A stretch of 64,000 nucleotides of DNA from Flavimaribacter sediminis (lineage in GTDB: Bacteria; Pseudomonadota; Alphaproteobacteria; Rhizobiales; Rhizobiaceae), in NCBI RefSeq assembly GCF_019492055.1, contig NZ_JAICBX010000004.1, forward strand, positions 310,001 to 374,000, given 5' to 3'. The position numbers and the translations under genes were made by a program. The notes below the pieces were generated by a model. That model saw only the letters and a list, made by a program, of their open reading frames with translations, was not told where the DNA came from and made no database searches. Shown here piece by piece: positions 37,190 through 46,619 of this stretch (position 1 is its first letter; every line of letters begins with the position of its first letter).

Positions 37190-38335
37190 ATGAATTTGGT
37201 TGCAAACTGGAGCTACCCCAATCCGATACGCTTTGGCGCCGGACGTATCGCCGAACTTGGCGACGCCTGCGCTGCGGCCGGAATTAAGCGACCGCTACTG
37301 GTGACCGACCGTGGCCTGGCCAACCTGCCGATCACCGCCCAGGCGCTTGATCTTCTGGAGAAGGCGGGTCTCGGACGCGCCATATTCTCCGACGTCGATC
37401 CCAATCCCACGGATGTTAATCTCGCCGCCGGCATTGAAGTCTACAAGGCTGGCGGACACGATGGCGTCGTCGCATTCGGCGGCGGCTCGGGTCTCGATCT
37501 CGGCAAATGCATCGCTCTCATGGCGGGGCAGTCTATCCCGGTCTGGGCTCTGGAGGACATCGGCGACTGGTGGACGCGCGCCGACGCCGATGCGATCGCC
37601 CCGAACATCGCAGTCCCCACCACCGCTGGCACCGGTTCGGAAGTTGGGCGGGCAGGGGTTCTGACGAACTCCCAAACCCATGTGAAGAAGATCATTTTCC
37701 ATCCGAAGATGCTGCCGTCCGCGGTAATTTGCGACCCGGAACTGACCTGCGGCATGCCGCAGGCGATTACCGTCGGCACTGGCATGGACGCATTCGCCCA
37801 TTGTCTGGAGGCCTATTCGTCAACATTTTATCACCCGATGAGCCAGGGAATAGCGCTGGAGGGGATGCGGCTGGTGAAGGAAAACCTGCCAGTCGTGTTT
37901 GCAGAGCCGAACAATCTGGACGCCCGCGCCAACATGATGAGCGCTGCGGCCATGGGCGCCGTAGCATTCCAGAAAGGGCTGGGCGCGATCCATGCGCTGT
38001 CTCATCCCGTTGGAGCGGTTTACAACACCCACCACGGCATGACCAACGCCGTCGTTATGCCCCCGGTGCTCAAATTCAATCGTTCGGTGATAGAGGACAA
38101 GATCGAGCGGGCCGCCGCATATCTGGGCGTCGCGGGCGGTTTTGACGGCTTCTACGATTATGTCGTCGACTTGCGCGCGAAACTCGGCGTCCCGAGCGGG
38201 CTGGTGGAGATGGGCGTATCCGAAGATCGAATCGACGAACTGACCGAAATGGCGATCGTCGACCCGACGGCTGGCAGCAATCCGGTCGAAATGACCCGGG
38301 AAAACACCGCCCAACTGTACCGGGACTGTCTCTGA
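37190..38335 (+). CDS. Iron-type (group III) alcohol dehydrogenase
   Basis: A 381-residue enzyme of the iron-containing alcohol dehydrogenase family. It has the NAD-binding GGGSGLDLGK and the metal ligands in TGMDAFAHCLEAY (Asp, His) and in ALSHPVGAVYNTHHGMTNA (His, His). The family oxidises primary alcohols or reduces aldehydes in the cytoplasm. Together with the preceding aldehyde dehydrogenase it can take a hydroxyl group to a carboxylate. It is the last intact gene of the operon before the frameshifted ligase. Confidence 0.92.
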   Translation: MNLVANWSYPNPIRFGAGRIAELGDACAAAGIKRPLLVTDRGLANLPITAQALDLLEKAGLGRAIFSDVDPNPTDVNLAAGIEVYKAGGHDGVVAFGGGSGLDLGKCIALMAGQSIPVWALEDIGDWWTRADADAIAPNIAVPTTAGTGSEVGRAGVLTNSQTHVKKIIFHPKMLPSAVICDPELTCGMPQAITVGTGMDAFAHCLEAYSSTFYHPMSQGIALEGMRLVKENLPVVFAEPNNLDARANMMSAAAMGAVAFQKGLGAIHALSHPVGAVYNTHHGMTNAVVMPPVLKFNRSVIEDKIERAAAYLGVAGGFDGFYDYVVDLRAKLGVPSGLVEMGVSEDRIDELTEMAIVDPTAGSNPVEMTRENTAQLYRDCL

Positions 38336-38479
38336 TCAAGAGAGTTCGTCCTGTCTGTCATTAAACTGCTGATATCCGCGGGAATTGTCTCTGCCGCGGC
38401 TTTGTCTGCTTTACTCGATCCCTCTTATCTGGGATGAAGGATGCAACCTCAGATTTCATTCGGGTTGGAGGACGGAGCG

Positions 38480-39809
38480 ATGACGGACAACCGCGAGAAC
38501 ACCGACCTGATGATGGTTGTGGCCAGCGACATATCGGGTCAGTTGCGCGGCAAGGCGATGCCGTTGCGGGCGAAGGTTCTACGGACGGAAACAGGCGTCG
38601 GATGGACCGGAACATGCGTGCAGATAATTTCTTTCGGTCCCATTGCTGAAAGTCCGTGGGGTCCGCGGGGGGGATCTTCTGATCAGGCCGGATTACTCGA
38701 CGATGATCGACCTTGCGATCCCGGAATACGGGGTTAACGAGTGTTTTGTGATCGGCGATGTAATGACTTTGGAGGACGAGCCTTGGGAATGCTGTCTGCG
38801 CGGTCAGGCGAAAGCCGCCGCCGAACGGCTGGAAAATGTCCACGGGCTTATTCTAAAGGCGGCGTTTGAGCACGAATTCCACTACTCGGGTGGCCAGCCG
38901 CAGCCGGGTCTCGGCTATGCGCTGCGCGCCTTTCGCCGGATGGGCGGGTTTCCTGACAGGCTGATGGCGGTCCTTGATCGCGTCGGTCTGAAACTCGACA
39001 CCTTCATGCCGGAATACGGTCCCGGACAGTGCGAGGTTACAATCGGCCCCAACGATGCGATTGGCGCTTGTGACGACGCCGTCGTATTGCGGGAAATGAC
39101 ACGCGCCGTTGCGAATGGTCTTGGAGAGCGGGCGAGTTTCGCGCCGATCCTTGATCCGGACGGCGTCGGAAACGGCGCCCATCTGCACTTTTCGTTGCAT
39201 GACGTCGACGGCAATCCCGTCGACTTCGATAAAACAAAGCCTCACGGCGTATCCGACAGGGCTGGCGCTTTCATTGCCGGCGTCGTGCGGCGCCTGCCGG
39301 AATTCATATCGATGACGGCGCCGGCCGTTGCCTCCTACATCCGTATGACTCCGCATCGCTGGAGCCCGACCTGCGACAATTTCGGCTATCGCGACCGTGA
39401 GGCGGCTGTGCGCATCTGCCCGGTTTTCACGCCGCAAGACGAGGAAGATGTCGCGGGGAAGTTCCATTTCGAATATCGCGTGTCGGACGCGGCAGCGAGC
39501 CCGTACCTGGTTATGGCGGCGCTTCTGAACGCCGGCCTGAACGGTCTCGACGAAGGCATGGCTACGCCGGAAATCACCGAGAGCGACCCCAACGATATGA
39601 CGCCAGAGCAGCTTGCGGATATCGGATGCGCCCGACTGCCGACCAGTCTGGTCGCAGCTCTTGACCGTTTGGAAGCCAGCGACTGGGCGAAAGCTGCTTT
39701 CGGCGAAACCTTTATCGACGTTTATCTTGCGCACAAGCGATGCGAGATCGACATCATGAACGGCCTGACGAACACGGAAATATGCGAGAAATACGCACAG
39801 GCCTACTGA
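38480..39809 (+). pseudogene. Second glutamine-synthetase-like gene, frameshifted at a G7 tract
   Basis: The product would be about 442 residues. The first 62 codons (ATG 38480, with GGAG upstream) read DLMMVVASDISGQLRGKAMP and reach ISFGPIAESPWGPRG. The rest, from GDLLIRPD onward, is in another frame and continues to 39809 with EHEFHY, GAHLHFSL and the normal GS C-terminus. One extra G in the seven-G run at 38667-38673 accounts for the shift; six would restore the frame. It may be a true pseudogene, a slipped tract or an assembly error. If functional, it is a second gamma-glutamyl ligase for the same pathway. Confidence 0.85.
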
Positions 39810-39830
39810 CCTTTGATAGTGATCTGCCCC

Positions 39831-39859
39831 TTGACTTGCCCTTCGTTCGATGGTGTTAG
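39831..39859 (+). promoter_or_regulatory. Candidate fabD promoter
   Basis: TTGACT (39831-39836) and TGTTAG (39854-39859) are 17 bp apart in the 86-bp gap before fabD. It separates the fatty-acid genes from the catabolic locus. Confidence 0.5.
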
Positions 39860-39895
39860 GCGATCCCACTGCGGCATCGATGAAAGGCATTTGGG

Positions 39896-40831
39896 ATGAG
39901 TTGGGCATTTACGTTTCCCGGACAAGGCAGCCAGGTTGTCGGCATGGGCAAGGAACTGGCTGACGCCTTTCCTGCTGCACGGGCGGTTTTCGAGGAGGTC
40001 GACGATGCGTTGGGTCAGAAGCTCTCCACAATCATCTGGGAGGGGTCTGACGAAGATCTGACGCTGACAGCCAACACCCAGCCGGCGCTGATGGCGGTCT
40101 CGCTGTCGATTGTCCGCGCGCTGGAATCGGAGGGTTTTGTCCTGAAGGACAAGGTAGCCTATGTCGCCGGTCATTCGCTCGGCGAATATTCGGCACTGGC
40201 CGCCGCAGGCGCTTTTTCGATTGCCGACACCGCGCGGCTTCTTCGCATTCGCGGAGAGGCCATGCAGGCCGCAGTGCCGGTTGGCGAAGGCGCGATGGCC
40301 GCAATCATCGGTCTCGAACGCGACCAGGTCGATACGATATGCAACGATAACTCCACAGGCGGCGTCTGCCAGATAGCCAATGACAATGGAGCAGGCCAAC
40401 TTGTCATATCCGGCTCGAAGGCCAACATAGAGGCGGCGGCGCAGCAGGCGAGCGAGATGGGCGCCAAGCGCGCAAGGCTGCTGCCGGTGTCCGCGCCGTT
40501 TCACTCCGCCCTGATGGCGCCGGCTGCGGACGCCATGAAGACGGCTCTGGCCGAGGTCGACATTCAGGCGCCCTGCGTCCCGCTCGTCGCCAATGTGGCG
40601 GCCGGTCCGGTGACTGATCCGGCGGAAATCGCCGATCTGCTGGTCAGACAGGTGACAGGTCAGGTGCGCTGGCGCGAAAGCGTCGGCTGGCTGGACGCCA
40701 ATAGCGTAACCGAAATTTTCGAGATCGGCGCCGGCAAAGTATTGACCGGATTGGCGCGTCGCATTGCGCCTGACATGACGGCGAAGCCCGTCAATACGCC
40801 GCAGGATATTGCGGAACTTGCAAATCAATAA
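39896..40831 (+). CDS. fabD: Malonyl-CoA:ACP transacylase
   Basis: A 311-residue enzyme that loads malonate onto acyl carrier protein for fatty-acid synthesis. It has the N-terminal FPGQGSQVVGMG and the catalytic nucleophile Ser94 in GHSLGEYSALA. It heads the fabD-fabG-acpP-fabF cluster and is followed by fabG after 20 bp. Length is normal for FabD. Confidence 0.96.
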   Translation: MSWAFTFPGQGSQVVGMGKELADAFPAARAVFEEVDDALGQKLSTIIWEGSDEDLTLTANTQPALMAVSLSIVRALESEGFVLKDKVAYVAGHSLGEYSALAAAGAFSIADTARLLRIRGEAMQAAVPVGEGAMAAIIGLERDQVDTICNDNSTGGVCQIANDNGAGQLVISGSKANIEAAAQQASEMGAKRARLLPVSAPFHSALMAPAADAMKTALAEVDIQAPCVPLVANVAAGPVTDPAEIADLLVRQVTGQVRWRESVGWLDANSVTEIFEIGAGKVLTGLARRIAPDMTAKPVNTPQDIAELANQ

Positions 40832-40851
40832 ATGAAATCGGAGTTTGATCC

Positions 40852-41589
40852 ATGTTTGATCTGAGCGGCCGCAAGGCTCTCGTGACCGGGGCGTCCGGCG
40901 GTATTGGCGAGGAGATCGCCCGCAGTCTTCACAAGGCCGGCGCGATTGTCGGGCTGCATGGCACGCGGGTCGAAAAGCTGGACGCGCTTGCTTCTGAGCT
41001 CGGCGATAATGTGCATGTGTTTCCCGCCAATCTCTCAAGCGCCGACGAAGTGAAGGCTCTTGGCAAAAAGGCCGAGGAGCAACTCGAGGGCGTCGATATT
41101 CTCGTCAACAACGCAGGCATAACGCGGGATGGCCTGTTTGTGCGCATGTCAGACGAAGACTGGAACGCGGTCATTGGCGTAAACCTGACCGCCGTATTCC
41201 AGCTGACCAGGGAGTTGACGCATCCGATGATGCGCCGTCGCCACGGCCGGATCATCAACATCACTTCGGTCGTAGGTGTCACAGGCAATCCCGGCCAGGC
41301 CAATTATTGCGCGTCAAAGGCGGGGCTGATCGGCTTTTCCAAGTCGCTAGCGCAGGAAATTGCTCCGCGCAACATCACCGTCAATTGCGTGGCGCCGGGG
41401 TTCATCCAGTCGGCGATGACCGACAAACTGAATGACAAACAGAAAGACGCAATCATGGGAGCAATTCCCATGAGGCGCATCGGCGACGGCGCCGAAGTGG
41501 CGGCTGGAGTCCTGTTCCTTGCGTCGAACGAGGCAAGCTACATCACCGGGCAGACGCTGCACATCAATGGCGGCATGGCGATGATATGA
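40852..41589 (+). CDS. fabG: 3-oxoacyl-ACP reductase
   Basis: A 245-residue short-chain dehydrogenase with the cofactor motif TGASGGIG, NNAG at 86-89 and the catalytic triad Ser139, Tyr152 and Lys156 (YCASK). It reduces 3-oxoacyl-ACP with NADPH in each elongation cycle. Context between fabD and acpP makes the assignment firm. Its ribosome-binding site GGAG lies nine bases before the ATG. Confidence 0.96.
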   Translation: MFDLSGRKALVTGASGGIGEEIARSLHKAGAIVGLHGTRVEKLDALASELGDNVHVFPANLSSADEVKALGKKAEEQLEGVDILVNNAGITRDGLFVRMSDEDWNAVIGVNLTAVFQLTRELTHPMMRRRHGRIINITSVVGVTGNPGQANYCASKAGLIGFSKSLAQEIAPRNITVNCVAPGFIQSAMTDKLNDKQKDAIMGAIPMRRIGDGAEVAAGVLFLASNEASYITGQTLHINGGMAMI

Positions 41590-41746
41590 TATGACGCGAC
41601 GCCGCGATCGCTGCCTGCGCATGAAAGGTTTCAGTTTGGGCTTTGCGCCCGGAAGAAACCGTGTTAAGGGCCGCATCCAGTGTTGTTTGCGCCCGTAACG
41701 GCGCGGGCGATATCCCGGATTTCTGGGGAAATCAAAGGCTTGTATT

Positions 41747-41775
41747 TTGACGGTGCTCATGCGCCGAATTATAAG
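41747..41775 (+). promoter_or_regulatory. Near-consensus sigma70 promoter of acpP
   Basis: TTGACG (41747-41752) and TATAAG (41770-41775) with the ideal 17-bp spacer lie about 75 bp before acpP. It is the best promoter match in the window and fits the high expression needed for acyl carrier protein. Confidence 0.8.
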
Positions 41776-41852
41776 GTGCTTTGAGCTTGAATGAGTGAAT
41801 GCATGCCGCTATCCAAGGCATAGCAAAACGTATAGGGGTCGAGGATACCGAC

Positions 41853-42089
41853 ATGAGCGATACCGCAGAACGCGTTAAGAATATTGTAGTCGAGCATCTT
41901 GGCGTTGACGCCGAGAAAGTGACGGAAGGGGCAAGCTTCATCGATGATCTTGGCGCCGATTCCCTGGATACTGTTGAACTGGTCATGGCTTTCGAAGAAG
42001 AGTTCGGTGTCGAAATTCCGGACGACGCCGCCGACACTATCCTGACTGTTGGCGACGCGATCAAGTATATCGAGAAGTCCCAAAATTAA
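41853..42089 (+). CDS. acpP: Acyl carrier protein
   Basis: A 78-residue acidic carrier. Phosphopantetheine attaches to Ser37 in [10 protein letters not shown]. It ferries acyl intermediates among Fab enzymes in the cytoplasm. ATG 41853 gives the standard [10 protein letters not shown] start and has GAGG upstream; the longer open frame begins within the leader. It has its own strong promoter and a terminator, so it can be expressed separately from fabG and fabF. Confidence 0.97.
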   Translation: MSDTAERVKNIVVEHLGVDAEKVTEGASFIDDLGADSLDTVELVMAFEEEFGVEIPDDAADTILTVGDAIKYIEKSQN

Positions 42090-42161
42090 CCGGATCGGCG
42101 GTGCACAGCCTGACAGCAAGTCAAATCCGAAAATTTGATCATGATCTGAAGGCTTTGCGCC

Positions 42162-42184
42162 ACAGCCCGGTTTTTCCGGGCTGT
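42162..42184 (+). terminator. Terminator downstream of acpP
   Basis: ACAGCCCGG and CCGGGCTGT form a nine-base-pair stem with a TTTTT loop, followed by the T-rich ATTGTCTTGT. It is placed between acpP and fabF and would give high-level monocistronic acpP mRNA. Confidence 0.75.
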
Positions 42185-42272
42185 ATTGTCTTGTCAGCCG
42201 TAATAACTGGCGCCGCGCCGCGGCTGATACGCGTTCATCAGAGCGTAATGTAAGACATAGGGAGGGCAACAC

Positions 42273-43535
42273 ATGCGTCGTGTTGTAATTACGGGAACCG
42301 GAATGGTTTCCCCTCTTGGCGATGGCACGGAGGTCAGCTGGCGCAGGCTCCTGGCCTCCGAAAACGCTGCCGCGAAGATTGAAGCGTTCGAGGTTGACGA
42401 CCTGCCGGCGAAGATTGCTTGTTCGATCCCCAAGGGCGACGGTTCGAACGGCACTTATGATCCCGACAAATATATGGAGCCGAAGGAGCAGCGAAAGGTC
42501 GATCCGTTCATCGTTTATGCGATGGCGGCGGCGGACCAGGCACTTGCCGACGCCGACTGGTTTCCGCAATCGGACGATGATCAGATTGCAACGGGCGTGC
42601 TGATCGGCTCCGGGATCGGCGGCCTTCAGGGCATTATTGAAGCCGGCTACACACTACGCGACAGGGGGCCGCGCCGGGTCTCTCCATTCTTCATTCCAGG
42701 TCGGCTGATCAACCTCGCCTCTGGTCAGGTTTCCATCAAGCACAAGCTGCGCGGGCCGAACCATTCGGTGGTCACCGCGTGTTCTACGGGCGCGCACGCG
42801 ATCGGCGATGCCAGCCGACTGATCGCGCTCGGTGACGCCGACGTGATGGTGGCGGGCGGGGCGGAATCGCCCATCTGCCGTATCGCGCTTGCCGGATTCG
42901 CCGCTTGCAAGGCGCTATCTACCGATTACAACGATGAACCACAGCGCGCCTCGCGGCCTTACGATATCGACAGGGACGGTTTCGTAATGGGCGAGGGCGC
43001 TGGCGTCGTCGTACTCGAGGAGCTGGAGCACGCAAAGGCGCGCGGCGCAAAGATCTATGCGGAAGTCATCGGCTACGGCCTTTCAGGCGACGCATTTCAC
43101 ATCACCGCGCCGGCCGAGGACGGCGAGGGCGCCTATCGGTGCATGTCGAGCGCGTTGAAGCGCGCCGGCATAGAAGCCTCCGACATCGACTACATAAACG
43201 CCCATGGTACGTCGACAATGGCTGACACGATCGAACTTGGAGCGGTCGAGCGCGTTGTGGGCAAGGCGGCCTCCGGCATTTCCATGTCGTCGACAAAATC
43301 GGCCATTGGACATCTGCTGGGCGCGGCGGGCGCGGTCGAGGCGATTTTCTGCACACTGGCGATACGGGACAATATCGCGCCTCCGACGCTGAATCTCGAC
43401 AATCCGGCGGTTGAGACCGAGATCGATCTCGTTCCGAAGGTCGCGCGGAAACGCGAGATCAATGTTGCTTTGTCGAATTCTTTCGGCTTCGGCGGCACCA
43501 ACGCCTCGCTTGTGTTACGGCGTTATGCAGGTTAA
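42273..43535 (+). CDS. fabF: 3-oxoacyl-ACP synthase II
   Basis: A 420-residue condensing enzyme that elongates acyl-ACP with malonyl-ACP. The catalytic Cys170 sits in VVTACSTGAHAIG, and the two active-site His are in NAHGTSTM and KSAIGHLLGAAG. The ribosome-binding site GGAGGG is strong. A further hairpin-forming CAGCCG/CGGCTG lies just upstream. Position after acpP is the standard order. Confidence 0.96.
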   Translation: MRRVVITGTGMVSPLGDGTEVSWRRLLASENAAAKIEAFEVDDLPAKIACSIPKGDGSNGTYDPDKYMEPKEQRKVDPFIVYAMAAADQALADADWFPQSDDDQIATGVLIGSGIGGLQGIIEAGYTLRDRGPRRVSPFFIPGRLINLASGQVSIKHKLRGPNHSVVTACSTGAHAIGDASRLIALGDADVMVAGGAESPICRIALAGFAACKALSTDYNDEPQRASRPYDIDRDGFVMGEGAGVVVLEELEHAKARGAKIYAEVIGYGLSGDAFHITAPAEDGEGAYRCMSSALKRAGIEASDIDYINAHGTSTMADTIELGAVERVVGKAASGISMSSTKSAIGHLLGAAGAVEAIFCTLAIRDNIAPPTLNLDNPAVETEIDLVPKVARKREINVALSNSFGFGGTNASLVLRRYAG

Positions 43536-43628
43536 CAAACGACGTGCGGATCAGCCATCAATTGCCACAATCCTGTATTTTATTGCGTGCTGTAACAGTG
43601 TGGTGATTCCCAATTTAGAGGTTTCAAG

Positions 43629-44795
43629 GTGAACGACGGCAGAAGTTCAGGACGAGGCGCCGGCTATGGGCCCACAATTGACGGCGGACCAGTCCTTCCA
43701 CGCACCGCAAGCCAGTCGTTGAAGCCGGAAGAAGCGCCACAGCCGCCGAAACGTTCCAGGCGCGCGCGTAGCCAGTTCGTCGTTTTCCTGAACTTTCTGA
43801 TGACCCTTGTCGTCGTGCTGCTGATCGGCGCGGCGATTGCGGTCTATTATGGCAAGCTGAAATTTGATGAAAGCGGCCCGCTCGGCCGGAATACAGAGTT
43901 CCTTGTCCGTCAGGGTTCAAGCGTCAAGGAGATCGCCGATCTTTTGGCGCGACGCGACATCATCTCCAATTCACTGATTTTCCAGCTCGGAGTGCGGACA
44001 TACATGCCGGACGATTCCCTGAAGGCTGGCGAGTATCAGATCAAGGCCGGGTCTTCGATGCGGGAAATCATGGATCTCCTCCGGTCCGGCAAATCCATTC
44101 TGTATAGCGTCACAGTTCCCGAAGGCCTGACGGTTCAACAAATCATTCAGAGGCTCAGTGAAAACAGCCAGTTGACCGGCGATCTTCCGAAAGAACTGCC
44201 GCCCGAAGGCTATCTGCGCCCAGAAACATACAAGTTCACCCGCGGCACCACCCGTCGCGAGGTTCTTGAGCAGATGCACAAGTCCCAGACGGCGCTGATC
44301 GACGAAATCTGGAGCCGGCGCAGCGATGACCTGCCGATCAGCACAAAGGAAGAATTCGTGACGCTCGCTTCTATCGTCGAGAAAGAGACGGGCCGCGCGG
44401 ATGAGCGTTCAATGGTGGCGTCAGTATTCCTGAACAGGCTTGATCGCGGCATGCGCCTGCAATCCGACCCGACGATAATCTATGGCATCTTCGGCGGAGC
44501 CGGAAAGCCATCCGACAGGCCGATCTATCAGTCGGATATAGAAAAAGTAACGCCCTACAACACTTATCAGATCAATGGTCTGCCGCCGACGCCGATCGCA
44601 AATCCCGGCAGGGCTGCGCTTGAGGCTGTCGCGAACCCGTCGAAGACGGGCAATCTCTACTTCGTGGCGGACGGCTCGGGCGGGCATGCATTCTCTGAAA
44701 CGCTTGAACAACACAATGCAAATGTCAGGCGCTGGCGCCGGATTGAAGCCGAGCAGGCGAAAGAAGCGGAAGCGACCGCCGGAGATGGGCAGTAA
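43629..44795 (+). CDS. mltG: Endolytic murein transglycosylase MltG
   Basis: A 388-residue inner-membrane protein with a Pro/Arg-rich cytoplasmic start, one membrane segment (about residues 48-72) and a periplasmic YceG-type domain. The catalytic Glu lies in ASIVEKETGRADER. MltG cuts nascent glycan strands and sets their length. The start is GTG 43629, with GAGG ten bases upstream. It leads the mltG-yicC-gmk group; the low-complexity Glu/Ala end is not conserved. Confidence 0.93.
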   Translation: MNDGRSSGRGAGYGPTIDGGPVLPRTASQSLKPEEAPQPPKRSRRARSQFVVFLNFLMTLVVVLLIGAAIAVYYGKLKFDESGPLGRNTEFLVRQGSSVKEIADLLARRDIISNSLIFQLGVRTYMPDDSLKAGEYQIKAGSSMREIMDLLRSGKSILYSVTVPEGLTVQQIIQRLSENSQLTGDLPKELPPEGYLRPETYKFTRGTTRREVLEQMHKSQTALIDEIWSRRSDDLPISTKEEFVTLASIVEKETGRADERSMVASVFLNRLDRGMRLQSDPTIIYGIFGGAGKPSDRPIYQSDIEKVTPYNTYQINGLPPTPIANPGRAALEAVANPSKTGNLYFVADGSGGHAFSETLEQHNANVRRWRRIEAEQAKEAEATAGDGQ

Positions 44796-44812
44796 TTGCA
44801 TTCCCTCCGTCC

Positions 44813-44867
44813 CGGCGTTCAAGCAAAACGCCGGCTGTCCCGCGGTGCAGGATCTTTTAGCCTGCAG
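44813..44867 (+). other. Two adjacent hairpins between mltG and yicC
   Basis: CCGGCGTT/AACGCCGG (44813-44835, loop 7) is followed by TGCAGG/CCTGCA (44847-44867, loop 9). Neither has a clear T-run after it. They lie in a 275-bp gap with no gene and may act as attenuating or stabilising structures. Confidence 0.45.
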
Positions 44868-45070
44868 TTCGTCTCTGTTCGGTACCTCTTAAGGGCTCCG
44901 CGTGTGGTGGGAATTCTTTATGAAAGCTGGGGTTTTAGCCGCTGCTGAAGGGGTGCGTAGCTGTTGCTTGCCTCCCGAACCTCGTAAAGTGGCCTCGGAG
45001 AAATAAAGAATAACGATTCGGAATGCAGGCGCCGGCGCTGGCTCTGAAGCGCCGCATAACTGGTAGAGCC

Positions 45071-45958
45071 ATGACGATACAATCGATGACCGGCTTCGCC
45101 CGACAGGAAGGCGTCTGTGGAACGCTCCGCTGGTCCTGGGAGGTGCGGTCCGTCAATGGTAAGGGGCTGGATTGCCGAATACGCCTTCCCGTCGGCTATG
45201 ATCGGCTGGAGCCGATGGTTCGTGAAGCGTTGAAGAACGGGTTCCAGCGCGGGAATATTCAGGCGACTTTGACGCTCACGCGTGAAGGTCAGGCTGTTCA
45301 GGCTGTCATCAATCAGGAAGCGTTAGACGCCATCGTCAGGATGATTGAGAGCCTGGGCGACAGGATAGAGGCTGCGCCGCCGCGTTGGGACGGTCTTCTC
45401 AATATTCGCGGCGTGCTCGAACTCAAGGAACCCGATCTCGATTCAGAAACTCTCGCAGCGGAGCAGGGCGCAATCCTCGAGGGGCTAAACCTCGCAATCA
45501 GCGATCTGCGGGCGGCGCGGCTTGCCGAGGGCGGGAAAATCGCCGCATATGTGGAAGCAAAGGTCACCGAAATTCATTCGCTTGCGGTTCGTGTAGACGA
45601 AGATCCGTCGCGAACTCAGGCGGCGATTGGCAAGAGGCTGGCGGAACAGGTGTCGCTTCTGCTGAATAGCGGCGCCGAACTCGATATGAACCGCATTCAC
45701 CAGGAAGCGGCTATGCTTGCATCGAAGGCTGATCTTCGTGAGGAGATCGACCGGCTTTACGCTCATGTCGAGGCCTGCAGGCGCCTGCTTGAGGAGACAG
45801 GACCTGTAGGGCGCAAGCTCGATTTCCTGGCGCAAGAGTTCAACCGCGAAGCCAACACGATCTGCTCCAAGTCCAACGCCGCGTCAGTCACTGCGATCGG
45901 GCTGGAACTGAAGGTGATCATTGATCAGTTTCGCGAGCAAATTCAGAATCTGGAGTAG
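45071..45958 (+). CDS. yicC: YicC/YloC family endoribonuclease
   Basis: A 295-residue protein beginning [14 protein letters not shown], the hallmark YicC start, and ending with the conserved [18 protein letters not shown] and [12 protein letters not shown]. YicC family proteins have been described as RNA-cleaving enzymes in E. coli and B. subtilis. The ATG at 45071 is chosen over the upstream 45023 because it gives that start. It precedes gmk by four bases, as in most alphaproteobacteria. Confidence 0.93.
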   Translation: MTIQSMTGFARQEGVCGTLRWSWEVRSVNGKGLDCRIRLPVGYDRLEPMVREALKNGFQRGNIQATLTLTREGQAVQAVINQEALDAIVRMIESLGDRIEAAPPRWDGLLNIRGVLELKEPDLDSETLAAEQGAILEGLNLAISDLRAARLAEGGKIAAYVEAKVTEIHSLAVRVDEDPSRTQAAIGKRLAEQVSLLLNSGAELDMNRIHQEAAMLASKADLREEIDRLYAHVEACRRLLEETGPVGRKLDFLAQEFNREANTICSKSNAASVTAIGLELKVIIDQFREQIQNLE

Positions 45959-45962
45959 CGCT

Positions 45963-46619
45963 GTGACAACCGATCGGAGCAGCACCGGTATCAAGCGTCG
46001 TGGTTTGATGCTTGTCCTTTCCTCCCCCTCCGGCGCTGGCAAATCGACGATTGCCCGCACTCTTCTCGAACACGATGCCGATTTGAAGCTGTCCATCAGC
46101 GTTACCACGCGTCAGCGACGCGGCAGCGAGATAGACGGCGTCCATTACCGTTTTGTCTCTGAATCGGAATTTGCGAGAATGCGGGACACGGACGCGTTGC
46201 TCGAATGGGCGGAAGTTCACGGAAACTTCTACGGAACTCCTCGGGAACCGGCTGAAATTGCGTTGGCCGCAGGCCGCGACATGCTCTTCGACATCGATTG
46301 GCAGGGCGCTCAACAATTGCTGGACAAGATGGCGGCTGACGTGGTTTCCATCTTTATCCTGCCGCCCTCGCTTGGCGAATTGCGTTCGCGGCTGAAGAGG
46401 CGCGCCGAGGATACGGATGAAGTGATCGAAAGACGTCTCGCCAATGCGTGCGAGGAAATACGTCACTGGATGGACTATGATTTCGTGGTGGTCAATGACG
46501 ATCTCGACCAGGCCTATTCCTCGGTGAAGGCGATTGTCCAGGCTGAACGTCTGCGCCGAGATCGTCGGCCAGGACTGTTCGATTTTGTTTCCGGGCTTCT
46601 TGAAGAAAAGCCCAGCTGA
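45963..46619 (+). CDS. gmk: Guanylate kinase
   Basis: A 218-residue kinase that phosphorylates GMP to GDP. It has the P-loop [10 protein letters not shown] and the GMP-binding stretch [17 protein letters not shown]. The likely start is GTG 45963, four bases after yicC; the frame is also open upstream inside yicC. It is the last of the conserved plus-strand group; the DNA beyond it changes to an AT-rich islet. Confidence 0.95.
   Translation: MTTDRSSTGIKRRGLMLVLSSPSGAGKSTIARTLLEHDADLKLSISVTTRQRRGSEIDGVHYRFVSESEFARMRDTDALLEWAEVHGNFYGTPREPAEIALAAGRDMLFDIDWQGAQQLLDKMAADVVSIFILPPSLGELRSRLKRRAEDTDEVIERRLANACEEIRHWMDYDFVVVNDDLDQAYSSVKAIVQAERLRRDRRPGLFDFVSGLLEEKPS

Noticed and set aside
38643-39809. 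A separate 388-residue GS-like protein starting at TTG 38643
   Set aside because: The missing N-terminal domain is present just upstream in another frame, so a frameshift of one longer gene explains it better.
39803-41038. A 411-codon open frame on the minus strand
   Set aside because: Antisense to fabD and the start of fabG, with no domain-like sequence.
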